Assembly (NCBI GenBank): GCA_920105625.2
Contig: CAKKTE020000188.1
Span: 2,900,822-2,964,821, forward strand
Source: Clusia tigrina
Lineage: Eukaryota; Arthropoda; Insecta; Diptera; Clusiidae
Length of the DNA stretch: 64,000 nucleotides
Direction: 5' to 3'
Shown: positions 1 through 59,016 of the stretch, in pieces
Layout of the letters: each line of letters opens with the position of its first letter
Numbering within the stretch: position 1 is the stretch's first letter
Translations under genes and position numbers: made by a program
The notes under the pieces: model-generated
Databases searched by the model: none
What the model saw: only the letters and a program-made list of their open reading frames with translations
Told to the model about the DNA's origin: nothing

Positions 1-419
1 TAAGCAACTGAATATCTGCTAAAATATATCATCAACAAAAAATAAATTGAGCGAGAAAAAAATTATAATGTGAAGTCACCTACATTTTGTATGAGTATTT
101 TCAGTGTAATATTTAATTGAAATGCTTTTAATATTCGGGTCTGGATTGTATTTCATATTGTCTAGAACCTTCAACTGCACCGATTTGAAGATATGTTAAA
201 AGAAATCACCAGGCAAGAACCGCAACTGTTTTGTACACGTAAAAACTGACATATCTCGAAGGAAAGAAGTGCATTCGGGGTCTGGTTTTATCTCGAAGGA
301 ATCATTGCATAATTTATTTAATCAAAAATCTCGTTTTTGGCATTTGGACTATTCGGGGGTCTGGCTTTAGCGTCAGCGCTATTTTAAATGCGTAAAATGT
401 AACCCATTTCTAAACGTAC

Positions 420-45530
<45,111 letters not shown>

Positions 45531-46969
45531 TTTAACAGATGTTTGTTACAGGCTTTCAGAGCCTCTGCTCTTTTTGTGACCTGTTTATTAGAAGTGAGAA
45601 AACATGTTGTCATGAATAATTCAGTGATTGCAGCTATTTAAAATCAAGCAACGTTCTCTTTAAGAGTGAGCGTTTTAACTGATGGAGCCCTCAGAGCATT
45701 TTAGCACCGGCAAGCAGATGTCGTATGTCCCCCGGTGACGCAAGCAAATCTCAACTAACTTACAACTAAAATAGTGTATATTCTTCAACCCGAAACCGCT
45801 GTGGATCTACTGATATAAGTACATAAACAAGCTGTTGCGAAATCACATATTGCCATCAACTAGGCCTGCACTTTATTATATGCTGTTTTAACCCTAAAGG
45901 AGGACACAACTTATGTTTGCGAACGGATCCAGCAAATCTTATAAACTCTATATGCTGTTCTCAGTTCTGTTATATTTGGTAAATCCCAGCAGAATTTGAT
46001 CACACATTTACGATTCGAAATCTGAGCACTGGCCCAGGATATATTGTATGGATTGCAGCTCAATTTAATGTTCAGCAACTCTGTCATGGATTTATAGCTT
46101 GTATATGAGAACTTTGCGAATCGATTTGGAAAGCTAAGTAACTAAGTGTGTATACGCGGAAGCCACTCCTTATTAGACCACAGAATCATGATTAAACAAA
46201 AACGCATACACAAATGCATCGGATACGGCTCATTCGTACTTATTTTGCTTTCTTTTCAATTACCTAATTTAGTTTAATTAAATTCTGAACTAACCTCACT
46301 TTATAAAAAATATTCAATTGCAATTATGGTGGTGTTTTCAGAGTAAGAATTGTTTCTTTGTTTTTATACTCAATGGTCAGGTTGCAATTTCATTGCATTT
46401 TTATTAATGTACTTTGTGTATTGAATTTTATTTTTATTTTTTAATATCCACATACAGAGAACTTGTTTTCTGCCTTTGTTAGTAATGTATTCTATTATTT
46501 TGTATATTTTGCCTGGTTTGTTGTAGAAGTATGCAATTTCTTAAATTTGATATGATTTTTGTTGTTCCGTTTGTAACTGGAATTTTACGAAAAAAGGAGC
46601 GATAAACATTGATGTCAAGGAAAAACACACGCAAGTCAGTCCTACTTTAACACTAGTATTGGTTATTATGGTGGTAGTAGAAGCCTCTGCTCAGCTATGT
46701 AATATTTTAGTGTCGATGCGTGGCTGTTCTACACCCCCCTTTATCATCAGAATCAAACATTCGCTTTGGTTAGGGGATGAAAAAATGTTGCTGCACAACA
46801 GGGTCCTTTATAAGCTTCAGCAAAGACAATATAGATTCCTAATCTATGAACTGCACATCGAATTATATGAACGTCTCCTATGTAATTTACCATTAAAAAT
46901 TAAATTTAAAAAACAAGAGAGAAGCAGCTTTTATAAAACTTTATAAACTTTTTAATAAGTCCCAAGGAT

Positions 46970-47415
46970 AGTTAGATAGATAGATAGCAGTGGTGTAGGC
47001 CGGAGAACCGCCGAAGAAGGAGGCCTCCAAGCCCTCAGGCATTGATGCCCATTGTACTGCAAGCCTGAAAAAATATTTTGGGGAAGGGGGGAGGGATATA
47101 GAGGATTTTGGAAAGTTACACTTCTTCAAACTTGTTTGACTCTTTTATGAACCTCAGGAATCTATCCAGGGATAAGGAATGTACATTATCCATTCCCAAA
47201 ACATCTGACCCTAATATGCGCCTGCTCATTCTGCCAAAGGCAGGACAAGCGTTTCAGTTTGCCATTCTCCTGAACAACACAGTGTCCAGGAACCCAAATA
47301 AGTTCAAGTAAATTCCACCTTGCGATGGAGTTAAGTCTTGACTTACATTCTTGGACAATTTTAGAAGTGGTTAACGCGTTTTCTATTGTCTTCAGTGCAG
47401 CCTGACTGTCACTAC
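46970..47415 (-). pseudogene. internally deleted LINE 3' relic, copy 2
   Basis: On the minus strand it matches 37290-37740 nearly base for base over the block TCCAAGAATGTAAGTCAAGA to ACATTCCTTATCCCTGG, including the junction where RNase H (GHCVVQENGK) is fused to the C-terminal end. The (CTAT)n tail is at 46973-46989. Confidence 0.75.
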
Positions 47416-48263
47416 AGAATTACAAGGATAGTTAATACTTAAATTGATTAACTCAGTATCTAGCTTTACAATTATTATTTAGATCTCTTGTAAATAACAT
47501 GAGTGGAAAATATATACACAAGAGTCACATACTGATTCCATGGTGCCGTGTGGAGCTGTAATAAACCAAAATAAACTTTGACTTCCTCTCCTTTAGATTT
47601 TGAGAACATCATCTTGCACAATGACTCTTGATAGTTCTATTTTCTGCATAGTCCGGGCTAAATTCTAAAGTTCGGTAGTTTCTTACCATGTTCACAACTC
47701 ATTTGGTTGATATCTGTGCACGGATATATGTAGGTATACCCAACCTATATATATAAATTTTTATTCGTCGCTTCCTTCGGTTTGGTTTGTAAAAAATTCT
47801 CTGATACCCTATATTTTAACTGTATCAATTTTTTTTTGTGTTACGAACTGCATAACTACTCGTCTTCGGGGTAGTTCCGTTCTATGTAGTTGAAAAGTTT
47901 TTTCCGTGCAATATGTAACATTAAATACAGTAAATCTATGGTCGCTTTAAAAAGTAAAAAGGCGCGATATGGTAGTAGGTACATTTAATAAGCAGGAAAT
48001 AACAAGATCAACATTTAATTAATTGCGAAACACCATTAACGAATTTTCGATATACCCTTCCAGCTGAAAACCCAATCATTTTAGCGTAAATTTTGTACAA
48101 TTTTTGGCATAATATGACTAAATTCCACTTTAGTATTCGTGTTTTGCAATTTAGTTCTAGTCCTACATTCTCTTCCCAAACAATTCAAAAGTGCGTTCGA
48201 CTTTCTTACATATATGTTTTCACAGTGTAAAAAATCAATGCTCCCGAATTGAACTGATCTTTT

Positions 48264-48441
48264 TAGAAATTTTCATGGGTAATTTTTAATCTCGTTGGTT
48301 TCCAAGCAATTTTCACATTGGAGCACTTTCTATCGAGGATAGAGAAATTCGCTCCTTTCATCCGAGTATAATTTACTCGATAAATTTTTCCTTACAAAAG
48401 TCTGCCCTATCCTCGATTGTGTGGCGCATCGAATGCGCCTA
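48264..48441 (-). mobile_element. CGA-rich inverted-repeat element, copy E (half)
   Basis: Only the half ending GCGCATCGAATGCGCCTA is present, with the block TATCGAGGATAGAGAAATTC; the other end is missing. Confidence 0.7.
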
Positions 48442-49815
48442 ATGTGTAATTTCAACTAAACACTATATTACACACATTAGACAGCTGTAGTGTTCTTCAT
48501 GTTCTGTATGTTCTTTAGTTCCCCATTACTGAGCCAATTTACTCCGAATATTTCAGTAAGTTTTGGACGACTACTAATTTTGTGCGCCCTAATTGAAAGC
48601 ATTTGTTTGCGGCTAGATTTTATAAATATACATAACCGCTCCTGGCTTCTGCATAAGTAAGCAGAGAAATTTTAAAAGTTCTAAAAGCTCGAACTCCTGC
48701 CAGTTTTAGTGGCATAAAAACTATACTACGAGTGGAAAAATAGAAGTAGCCAAAAGTTTAAAATTTCACAGAAATCAATTACAAAAACAACAATAAGAAG
48801 TGCGCATATAAAATAATGTGAAATGGGCATAAAATGTGTAAGTTATCGACATTTTATTGACGCAGTTATTAACTTATTTTAGTTTTGTAAATTAATCATT
48901 TAGAAAACAACAACAGCAACAATAAAACCAACAAATTAAGCAATACTTTTACTATTTACTCGAAAGTCTTTTCTGGTATTAAAAATGTCGTGATGATGAT
49001 AAAATCGGAGCAACTGCATATTTTTTATATTAACGCCATCACCTTATTGCAAGAGCGAGCAAAAGCAGACTTTACTGACAACAAATAAATTGTTCATATA
49101 GTATGTACTCATTGGGCAGAAAAAAATCTTAGTTTTGAGCATAGATCATTGTGTTAGTTCGTTTCGGGATTCAAAAAATGTGTTGGAATAGTGAGCGGCC
49201 CAATGCGAAAGCGCCAGATTGAATAACGGTAAAAGACGGAAATATTTTACTCCGTGAACTCTATTTACCAGTTCACAGAGGATTTTCTTTATTCTTAATC
49301 TGGTCACACTATGGTAAGCCTCTTTATGCGCTGGTAGTTGGTCTGGTAGTTAGATCTAGAACTCTAATTGTATTGTATTCCTTTGCGAATTGGGAAAACA
49401 ACATGGAAGCGCAAATACAAGCTGATTAAAATCATCTTACTTCAATGAAATGATAGGCACACAGTGGATCCCGAATTCACCACAATATAATGACTCATAC
49501 TACTACTAACATTGTAAGTTCGGACTTGGGTACATGAGTTAGTGAAATATTTATTCCCAGTATGAAAAGCGAACGTAGAAAAACAATAAAATTAATAACA
49601 ATAGTGGTCAAATATATCCAATATACAGATAAATACATATGTGCATTTGAACAGAAACATCCACCGAGGCACAAAAAAAATTTATTAAAAAATCTTCATT
49701 CAAATGGTATTTAAAAAATATTTAAAAGTTTGACGGCTTCATTCAGTTCCTATCATAAGAAATGTGACTACGAAATTGAATTTATGTCTTTCTCGCTCTT
49801 AATAAATTTTAATAT

Positions 49816-50254
49816 TAGGCGCATTCGATTCGCCACTCTACCGAGGATAGGACAGACTTTTATATGGATGGAAAAGTTATCTAGTAAATTATACTCGGAT
49901 AAAACGAGCTAGTTTCTCTATCCTCGATAGAAAGTGCTTCCAAATCGAAAATTGCTTCAAAACCAATGAGATTAAACATTACCCATACAAATTTCCTTGG
50001 GGTTTTTTATATTTTAATTGATTAAATTTTGAGAAAACAAAAATTAATCTTTGGATTTTGTGTTTTGATTTTTAATATTATTATTGTGTTGATTTAAATT
50101 GTATTAAAATGATGAGTTTGTATAAAATATATAAAAAAGTAAATGTTTAAAAAGCAGTTGAAACAGTGCTACCAAGTTTACCACTTACTTGTGTGCTGTT
50201 CTATTCGCACAACTCGATACGAGCTCGATACAAGTTTCGAATCAAATGTGCCTA
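49816..50254 (+). mobile_element. CGA-rich inverted-repeat element, copy F (longest uninterrupted copy)
   Basis: 439 bp. Left end TAGGCGCATTCGATTCGCCA, right end TTCGAATCAAATGTGCCTA. The order of blocks is as in copy A, with a 190-bp AT-rich centre also seen (inverted) in copy C. Confidence 0.82.
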
Positions 50255-51404
50255 TTATTATTTAAGCTTATCATACAAAACCATGAACCAATTTCTGAAT
50301 AGACCGAACAGTAACACAATATTTTCTTATCTCGAATAATCAGTATTTAGAGTTATATTTTGTTACAATTTTTATACTTAGTATGAATGTATCTGAATGA
50401 ATCTGCAAACGATTTTTCGCATTTTAATTAATCATTTTTAATATTATTTTTTCCAAATGTAATTAAAGTAAATACTTATTTTAATAGTTTAAAAAATGTG
50501 CTTTTTTGTTGCCAAAAGTGCTTGTTTTAATTTTGTTTTCAGTTTGACATTTATTCTGATTATTCTATACTTAAAGAAACCCTTTTTAACACCAAAGAGT
50601 TAAACTACGGAACGTCTATTGTTGCAAAGACTGCATGAAAAGTAACAAGTAAAATATGCAGATTTAATCCCGGTTTCTTATAGCCTCTGCGGCTGATTTA
50701 ATACTGAACTTATTTTGCAACATATTCTTTATAAGTAAGCAGTAAAGGAAATTATCTATCTTGAATAACTTTTAGTTAAATTTAAGTGTAGTAGTATACT
50801 GTATATAAAATAATAAATGTATATAAATTAGAGTCACTAACTGTAGAGGACGAATTAAATCTCGCTCTCGATACGGTTGTTGAAATACCGCTATTCTCCA
50901 CCAGAACCATGACCTGCTATCTTCCTATACTATGAATACGTAGCCAGCCAACCTTGACGCTTCAAGTTGGCCCGCTTTTGTTGTGGTGATTAGTATAGTC
51001 ATTGAATTGTATTTTTTCCCCCCTTAAAGGCTTTACAGCTGTCCTATGGCACCAAATAAATTGCCTTACAGAGTCTTATGGATGTGTGGGCAACAATAAA
51101 TCGTTTTTTTATAGTTAGAACTCTTACTTAATATGGACATACATACAGTATATCATTTCAAAATCCAAAATGCATGCTATATTTAGTGTATAAATATTTG
51201 AACTTTTTTCATTTGGCAGTATTTTGGTATCTCAAATCATGTCTAATTTTGACTGTGCAAAAAAATGTTATTTGTTTGTTGGAAACCATATATGTAGTAC
51301 TTTTCATGCTTTGTCTTTAGATGCAGCAGGCGACGTCTAGATTTCTTCAGTTGCTTTTCAAAATTGTTAAGGGCGATGATTGATGTGACATTCCATGTAT
51401 GTGT

Positions 51405-51665
51405 ATTTGACGTTAGCCCTTACACTCTTCAATCGATTGACGTCAAATTTTAGTTTGCTTCACATTGTTGCGGTGAACATATTTATCATGAGCGATACGG
51501 ATAATTGTGCTGCATACTCGCATATTGCCTTGGCATTAGCAGTCCAAAAAAAGAAAAATAATGATAAACGGATATGGTTGAAAAGTTTGCATACAAAAAT
51601 AGACAAATTATTGATATCAATGTTTTTTGTCATGATTTCATTTCGACGAAAGCATGAGAAATGAT
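51405..51665 (+). pseudogene. possible PIF/Harbinger transposase 5' fragment
   Basis: A short ORF starts MSDTDNCAAYSHIALALAVQ and continues KKKNNDKRIWLKSLHTK. The LALA...basic...IWLK pattern resembles the N-terminus of Harbinger-type nucleases, but the catalytic region is absent. A second copy of the leader and start is inverted at 29815-29975. Confidence 0.4.
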
Positions 51666-52445
51666 ATTCATTCGTCTCAGCTGGCATATTTACTGCACGA
51701 CGTTCGATTTCGAATGAGTAATAATGGGACTTTTTCTGCTTCTGTCTTTTCTTTTCTCATTTGTGTCAAGCAAAACCAAAGAGTTTTGATTGTCCATCAA
51801 TCGGTGTCCATGTGACGCTTACACACATATTTTACTAAACATCTACGTAATTGGCCATCAATCGATTGACTGTCTAAGGTCCGCTAACACTGCGGCCACA
51901 CGATCAATTTCTTGACCATCAGGTCGCAATACACTCATACTTGTTACAAACACATACATATTTTTAGTACTTGATCGTCGACTTGATTATCAATTTATGT
52001 TTCAAGACGAGAATCAATACGGCTTTCAATTATCTGTCAGCTGTTTCGTGTGGGTACTGAGTAATAAAGGAAAAACCAGATTAAATTTAAAAAAATTAGG
52101 ACAGCAACGGGCCTGCACATTGCATGATCTTGTATACTAAAGCAAATATACATATTTGTTTAAAGCGATATGTGGTTAAATTTGTTTGGTGAATCCGTAA
52201 AGAAAATCATCTTCAATGACAATATTAATTTTCTTCACAATGAATTATTTAATAAGCCAAAGATGGTGAAAGAGAGAGAGAAAAGAGATGAACAGAGGGA
52301 GTTGTCACATCGTAGTCCCTCCAATCTTGTTTGTCACAGGAGAAGTATAAATTTAAATATTACTTTCGCCACATTGATTTATTTCAAATAGTTTAAGGAA
52401 AATGACCGCATTAAAATAGTAGCAAGCAAAATCCTCAGGCATAAG

Positions 52446-52845
52446 GGCCAACCAAAATATACGAGACGAGACATAACGAGTAAAGGACCAACCAAAATAG
52501 ACGAGACGAGCCGTAACGAGTAAGTTCAAGCATATGTGAACCAATGTTAATAACCACAATGGCCGTACGTATTTGATCGAAACTGAATGAAACATTTAGA
52601 CATGACGTTATGTTCCGTAAGAACCGAATTTCCAACGTCTGCTACTCGTCACAACAGCTGCTCGGTTGATGCGCTTGTTATTTTCACAAAAAATTCAAAT
52701 TAAAATGACGGAGTTCGCAATTTATGTAAAAGGCCATTAATCGGTGCGCTTGATAGCGTCACATTTTGGATTAAATGTCAAAATTGATGTAACGAGTGCA
52801 GACGTTCGTCCAATCGCTATCGTAACGTCACGTCTATTTGGGTCC
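52446..52845. mobile_element. inverted-repeat element with tandemly duplicated 39-40-bp end
   Basis: The left end is two tandem units (52446-52484 and 52485-52524), each with CCAACCAAAATA and ACGAGACGAG. The right end inverted reads GGACCCAAATAGACGTGACG. A subterminal pair ACGTCTGCTACTCG / CGAGTGCAGACGT is also inverted. Non-coding. Confidence 0.5.
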
Positions 52846-53004
52846 TAGAGTTGTCGATTGAAGAATAATTATTTGACAAAGAGTACAAACTCCTATCTGA
52901 TCAAAATGAAGTTCTATCGATGTTTCTCCAATTATTTTGTTCAATATGCCATTTTGTGACTTTATACACATCCATATGTGGCGACACCACTACCACCACC
53001 TAGT

Positions 53005-53431
53005 TGTCGGGTACGCCGACGCAAGCAGGCGTTAGTTCCGCGCGCCATCTATTAACACGCTGTCGCTGTCGCACAGCGTGTTTATGGGAGGGCCGGAACT
53101 GGCCTGTGTTGGCTGCGGAGCAACACACTTCGTGTTTCCGGCTTTTCCATTCTTTCTCTTCCGTTCGCGGCGCCGGAGCCGTGCGCACGTTCTCATTTGT
53201 GTGCTGAAGCTAGTGTGGAGTGTTATAGAGCGTTTTGTGAAATTAAAGTTTCTATTAAATGCTGGACTTAACAAAATTCCTAGAAATTTGCAGAAACGAA
53301 GTTTATATTATGTATACGATACAACAAATACGTCATAGTATATTTTAAATTTAATAAATTAAAATAAGAATTTAATTTTATTTCTTTCTCTTATATTATT
53401 GGATACGCTACACTCGAGCGTAACCCAAACA
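53005..53431. repeat. GC-rich block, possible solo LTR
   Basis: A GC-rich island (53005-53220) in AT-rich DNA starts TGTCGGGTACGCCGACG and, followed by an AT-rich stretch, ends CGTAACCCAAACA, so TG...CA borders fit an LTR. A 10-bp hairpin AACACGCTGT / ACAGCGTGTT lies at 53054-53082. No matching target duplication was seen. It could instead be a promoter or first exon for PIP4K or Cadps. Confidence 0.35.
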
Positions 53432-53774
53432 TATATTGCCTACTTTTTTTCTAGATAAAGGAAACATTTTGTTTCGTTGTAAAATATTCACTTATATTTA
53501 AATAGTGTATTCTAGTTAAGAGATAAGTGTATCAAAACTTTTTTGTAAAAAAAAAAACACATTTTATGATCACGTTCACATTAACCTCCGAGAGCCGACT
53601 CATTTTGACATGAGTCCGCACTCTCATGTTCATACTAAAATATTGTCTGAACACCATCGCATCATTGTGACGTTTGCAAGTTGTCAGTTTATTTTGGGTT
53701 CATGCACTTCTTTATGCCTGCACCACTTTTTTCGATTTAAAAATATCATTTTTTTCCTCGCATGTACTGGTTTC

Positions 53775-53969
53775 TTAACGTTTTATTTTAGTTTTTACTT
53801 CGTCTGCAGTTATTTCTGGTCTGACTGGCCTCAACTGCGACGTAATGCTCTCCAAAACCTTAGTTTTTTTGATACGGTCCTTGTATTCTTCGGACTTCGT
53901 ATTATAAAGTAATGGATTTTGCTCATAAAGCGATATGAGCTCCATAGTTTGTGTACGGTTCCAATTCAT
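53775..53969 (-). pseudogene. MADF-domain-like fragment
   Basis: ATG at 53969: MNWNRTQTMELISLYEQNPL, LYNTKSEEYKDRI, SITSQLRPVRPEITADEVKT. This matches the first two-thirds of a MADF (Myb/SANT-like DNA-binding) domain: acidic helix with ELISLYEQNPLLY, then the second helix and start of the third. The ORF stops before the usual WxxLR end, so it is truncated or spliced. Such domains occur in host transcription factors and in accessory proteins of DNA transposons; its place between inverted repeats favours the latter. Confidence 0.55.
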
Positions 53970-54359
53970 TATTTAAAAATAAATTTTATTTTTGCGTGTT
54001 GATACAAATATCAAACCAGCAAATGTAAATTATAAGCAAATGTCAAATCAGCAAATGACACACCAGCAAATGTCAAAATGAGTCGAGAAATTTTTAGCAA
54101 AATAAAAAATCTCGCCTCATGCAAGATAAATTTACTTACATGGTAACTGCAAGAACAAATTAAAAAAAAAAATTTTCCGACGTAGTTGTCAAAATTCAAT
54201 TTATAGAAAAATGCGATCAAAAAAAATATGCAAACAATTGCAAATAGAGTTTTGATTTGAGTGAATAAGAGTTTTTTAATTGTTATATATGTGAAGTTTG
54301 AACATTATGCAGAAATTATGAATTATTTAACTATTAAATATATTTTATATAAATGTTTA

Positions 54360-54520
54360 CCACATTAAGCAGCTTTTATGCATTTCTCCATTCCTCTCAA
54401 TTTCGTTTATTTTGAAGAGTATCTAAGCGCACAATGCTTTTGTTTGATAATTCCGGAGGTACGAAATTTATCTCCCTGTCACCTAGTATGTAAATTCACC
54501 TTGGCCTCATGTAATATTTC
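54360..54520 (+). repeat. dispersed repeat, copy 2 (see 19510-19680)
   Basis: Same ordered blocks as the copy at 19510-19680. It lies partly within the inverted-repeat element 53585-54576, suggesting that both loci derive from related elements. Confidence 0.6.
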
Positions 54521-55742
54521 TCCACCCACATTTCTTTCTTTACCCGTAGATGTCAAAATCAGTCGGCTCTCTGAGGCTATGGTAACCTGGTCTATGATAA
54601 AATAACCAAATGTAGGGTCTGCGAAAATAGGACTCCTCAGTGGAATGCGGACAGCTGCATGCAGTTGAAAATATAAAACGATTGTCAACTGTTGACAAGA
54701 ATGCAGCCACTATAAATCATTTCAATGTAAACACCAATGACTATCTCTAAGTCATCGATTATTTCGTTGCTTTGCTCATCGCTAAATTTTCGGAATCGTT
54801 ATTAGGACTGAATGAGTTTTTGCGGACGGTCGGCGAGAAAAAAGTAGAATAGAGGTGGATATGTAATATAATTGAAAAAGCATTAGATTAAAGAAAGTTA
54901 AAAACAATACCAACTGTTCTTAAATGGTAAACATGTGAGCGAAGGAAGTGCGAAGTCAAGTATGCACTTTACACAAAATAGATTTATTTATGTTTATTTT
55001 CCCTATATTATGCATATTAATCTCTTATTCGCATAATCTACTGACTTGCCTGAAGTAATTTGCTAACTAAAATTATTTAATATTTGCTGTATTTTAGTAG
55101 CGACGCATTAGTTGACATCAATTTAGTTGGCAGCAATATTCGCACACTCGCACATGCACATAGAGACAATGATTGGAATATGCGAATCAGTCCTTTTTTG
55201 TTTCTAAGTGCAGAGAAAAAATTACACATTACGTATTGCCGCACTCCGATTTGCTTCTTTCTTTTGTTTTGGAATACCAATAGTCAAGAGATTTACTTTT
55301 ACAGTTATCAGCTACAAAAGTAACGAAATTCAAACGGCAAAAGTTTCCAGATTCTTGATTCGTTGTCCAGCACTTGAATTTTCAACAACTACTTTTCTTC
55401 CACTCAGACGCGAACCGTAAGTACAAAGTGCGGCTGTCTACATAACACACATCAAAGCAGAGTTTCTTTCAATAAGATTAAACATAATCCTTCACCAGTG
55501 GTAGCACGATATGGGGTGACTTGGTCACATGCAATTTTCATATGTTAGAAGGTATTGTGCCACATTTTGGGAAATAGCGTCACACTGCCCTCAAACTATA
55601 TACTTTTTACTTCTGGTTACTGGTTCACGACTTGGCATATAAAGTGCTTCAGATCAAATAATCGTTTATTAAAGACCGAAACACACCACAAGGTAAAAGG
55701 TTTAAAATTATAATTATATTATAAATTTTATGTACATATATA

Positions 55743-57198
<1,456 letters not shown>

Positions 57199-57216
57199 TT
57201 ATTTTTCTATTTTTAG

Positions 57217-57475
57217 CAAATTACAATTAGTTTTGTACAAGTTTGAGCGCAACCACAGAAACAAGAACAACTCCCTACAGCAATTTGGTTAATATTTTTC
57301 AGAAATTGTTATCTACCAATTTGATAAATACGCTGATAAAATGGACAAGAAAACGTCATCAGCACAATCGCGCATACTTAAAAAAAAACATTTTCGTGTT
57401 AAGCATCAAAAAGTCAAACTGTTCCGTGCTAATGAGCCTATCTTGAGCGTGTTTATGTGGGGCATTAATCATACA
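57217..57475 (+). CDS. PIP4K: PIP4K first coding exon (phosphatidylinositol 5-phosphate 4-kinase, N-terminus)
   Basis: ATG at 57341 opens 45 codons ending exactly at donor GTAAGT (57476): [45 protein letters not shown]. This is the conserved N-terminus of type II PIP kinases, which phosphorylate PI5P at the 4-position and regulate TOR signalling and growth in flies. The next segment (family start INELSH) is not in the window, and intron 1 holds an LTR element. Upstream bases 57217-57340 are probably 5' UTR: a strong acceptor TTTTTCTATTTTTAG ends at 57216, and a weaker one ends at 57302. If the first is used, a further non-coding exon lies upstream. Confidence 0.92.
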
Positions 57476-57571
57476 GTAAGTGACAGATATTTAAATTTAC
57501 AGCATTTACTTCCGTTTGCTATGCTACTGTTGTAGTGAAAGTCCAACAAATATTTTGTAAAAAAAAACTAT

Positions 57572-57747
<176 letters not shown>

Positions 57748-57934
57748 TAGCTAGTACTCATTCCCCAACTTGTTGCAGTCATAATTAATTATGGTTGAAG
57801 ATATAATGATAATAATAATAACAAATAACTTGTTTCTGGGCTTTCATTCAGCATTGTATATGTTCCTATTTTGTTTTCAGCGTGTCCTGTATTTTCATAT
57901 TTATATTCTTATAAGTTTGTTGGGGTATTGTCCT

Positions 57935-58422
57935 TGTTTGACGGGAGACGTCCTTCTGCTGCGCGCGTGTATCTGAAAAGCCTAAATCACTCTTTGTAAA
58001 AATCACTACATTACACTTTTAGTTTTTAAAATCACAAGCCTTTATTACTTAGAATACTAACTCTTATATACTATTTACAATTCATAATTACAATACAAAA
58101 ACTGACCTTTCTGGTGTTCCAGTTTCGCACCTGTTAATTGGTGTCAGTTGGTCAAGCCAACTGACCTACGCCAATCTGAAATGTTGATGGTGCATTCTAA
58201 CTTTGAATGCCCTTCGGTGGCTCATCTGCAAAACTGTAGCACCCTAAAAGTTTACATAATAAATATTACATAGGTAATATTAATTCTAAGTACTCGCACC
58301 CTAAAAATATGTGCTTTCTTAAGTAACTTTAACACATGCTAATCACACAGAATGTGTGGCATCTGTTAGGAGTCGATGATGTGAGACACTACGCGCAGGC
58401 AGCTTGATTCTAGCTCACAACA
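57935..58422 (-). repeat. 3' LTR of the Ty3/gypsy element
   Basis: 488 bp in element orientation from TGTTGTGAGCTAGAATC to CGTCTCCCGTCAAACA, with short inverted ends TGTT/AACA. A TATATAAG box (near 58065) and an AATAAAG signal about 20-25 bases further along (near 58040) mark the promoter and polyadenylation region. It directly follows the polypurine tract. Target duplication cannot be checked because the other LTR is off the window. Confidence 0.75.
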
Positions 58423-58437
58423 TCCCTCCCCTCTTTC
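58423..58437 (-). other. polypurine tract of the LTR element
   Basis: Minus-strand AGAAAGAGGGGAGGGA abuts the LTR start TGTTG, as expected for plus-strand DNA priming. Confidence 0.7.
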
Positions 58438-58574
58438 TAAAAGAAGTTAGTGCAACTAACTTCTAATAAATCTTTACAATATTTTTCTCTTTTCTGCACT
58501 TTAAACAATCTGTGCATTTTCTTAATCCTATAGTACATATGTATAGTTTTTATTTTTTCAAATTCGCCTTATTT

Positions 58575-58740
58575 GGGTTCAATTGTTGTATTCTTTTCTT
58601 TTTACTTTTGTGTTCTTTTCTTTTTTCCTCTTTTGTTTTTTTTTGTTCCTTTATTTCTATCTTTTTTTCTTCTTTTTTTTTCTTTGTTTTATTCTGTTCT
58701 TTTATTTCTATCTTTTTTTTTTATATACCCCTTTTTATAT
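58575..58740. repeat. T-rich low-complexity tract
   Basis: Pyrimidine-rich run with repeated TTTATTTCTATCTTTTTTT units, inside the LTR element's 3' region. Confidence 0.9.
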
Positions 58741-59016
58741 TTGGTCTTTCATCGACTCTTTTCTCACTGGCGTATATACAATTTTCAACAACTAGCGATA
58801 ATACAATTAATCCTATACTTAAGATCTTATATTCTACTATGATATTTATATCTAAAATATTACGTTATACTTCTGCTAACTGCTGATCCGGTTGACGGCT
58901 GCCGTTGACGGAGTGAAATCCCTCGATGAACTCTGCATACCCCTCCCTTCTTTCTGGATCAGTACGTACAAAGATGTTATAGGTTGGCGATCTGGTTTGC
59001 CATTAAAACTTTGCTT

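Larger units (their letters stand above)
53585..54576 (-). mobile_element. inverted-repeat element containing a MADF-like coding segment
   Basis: 27-bp terminal inverted repeats with two mismatches (CCTCCGAGAGCCGACT... at 53585-53611; complement at 54550-54576), 992 bp in total. A partial extra copy of the inner end lies at 54068-54085. It encodes a MADF-like fragment on the minus strand. Confidence 0.6.

Noticed and set aside
53004..53338. Open frames in the GC-rich block (66-86 codons on both strands)
   Set aside because: They arise from GC richness; no domain or splice-consistent coding was seen.
58512..58886. Phe-rich 124-codon open frame
   Set aside because: Produced by the T-rich tract within the LTR element.
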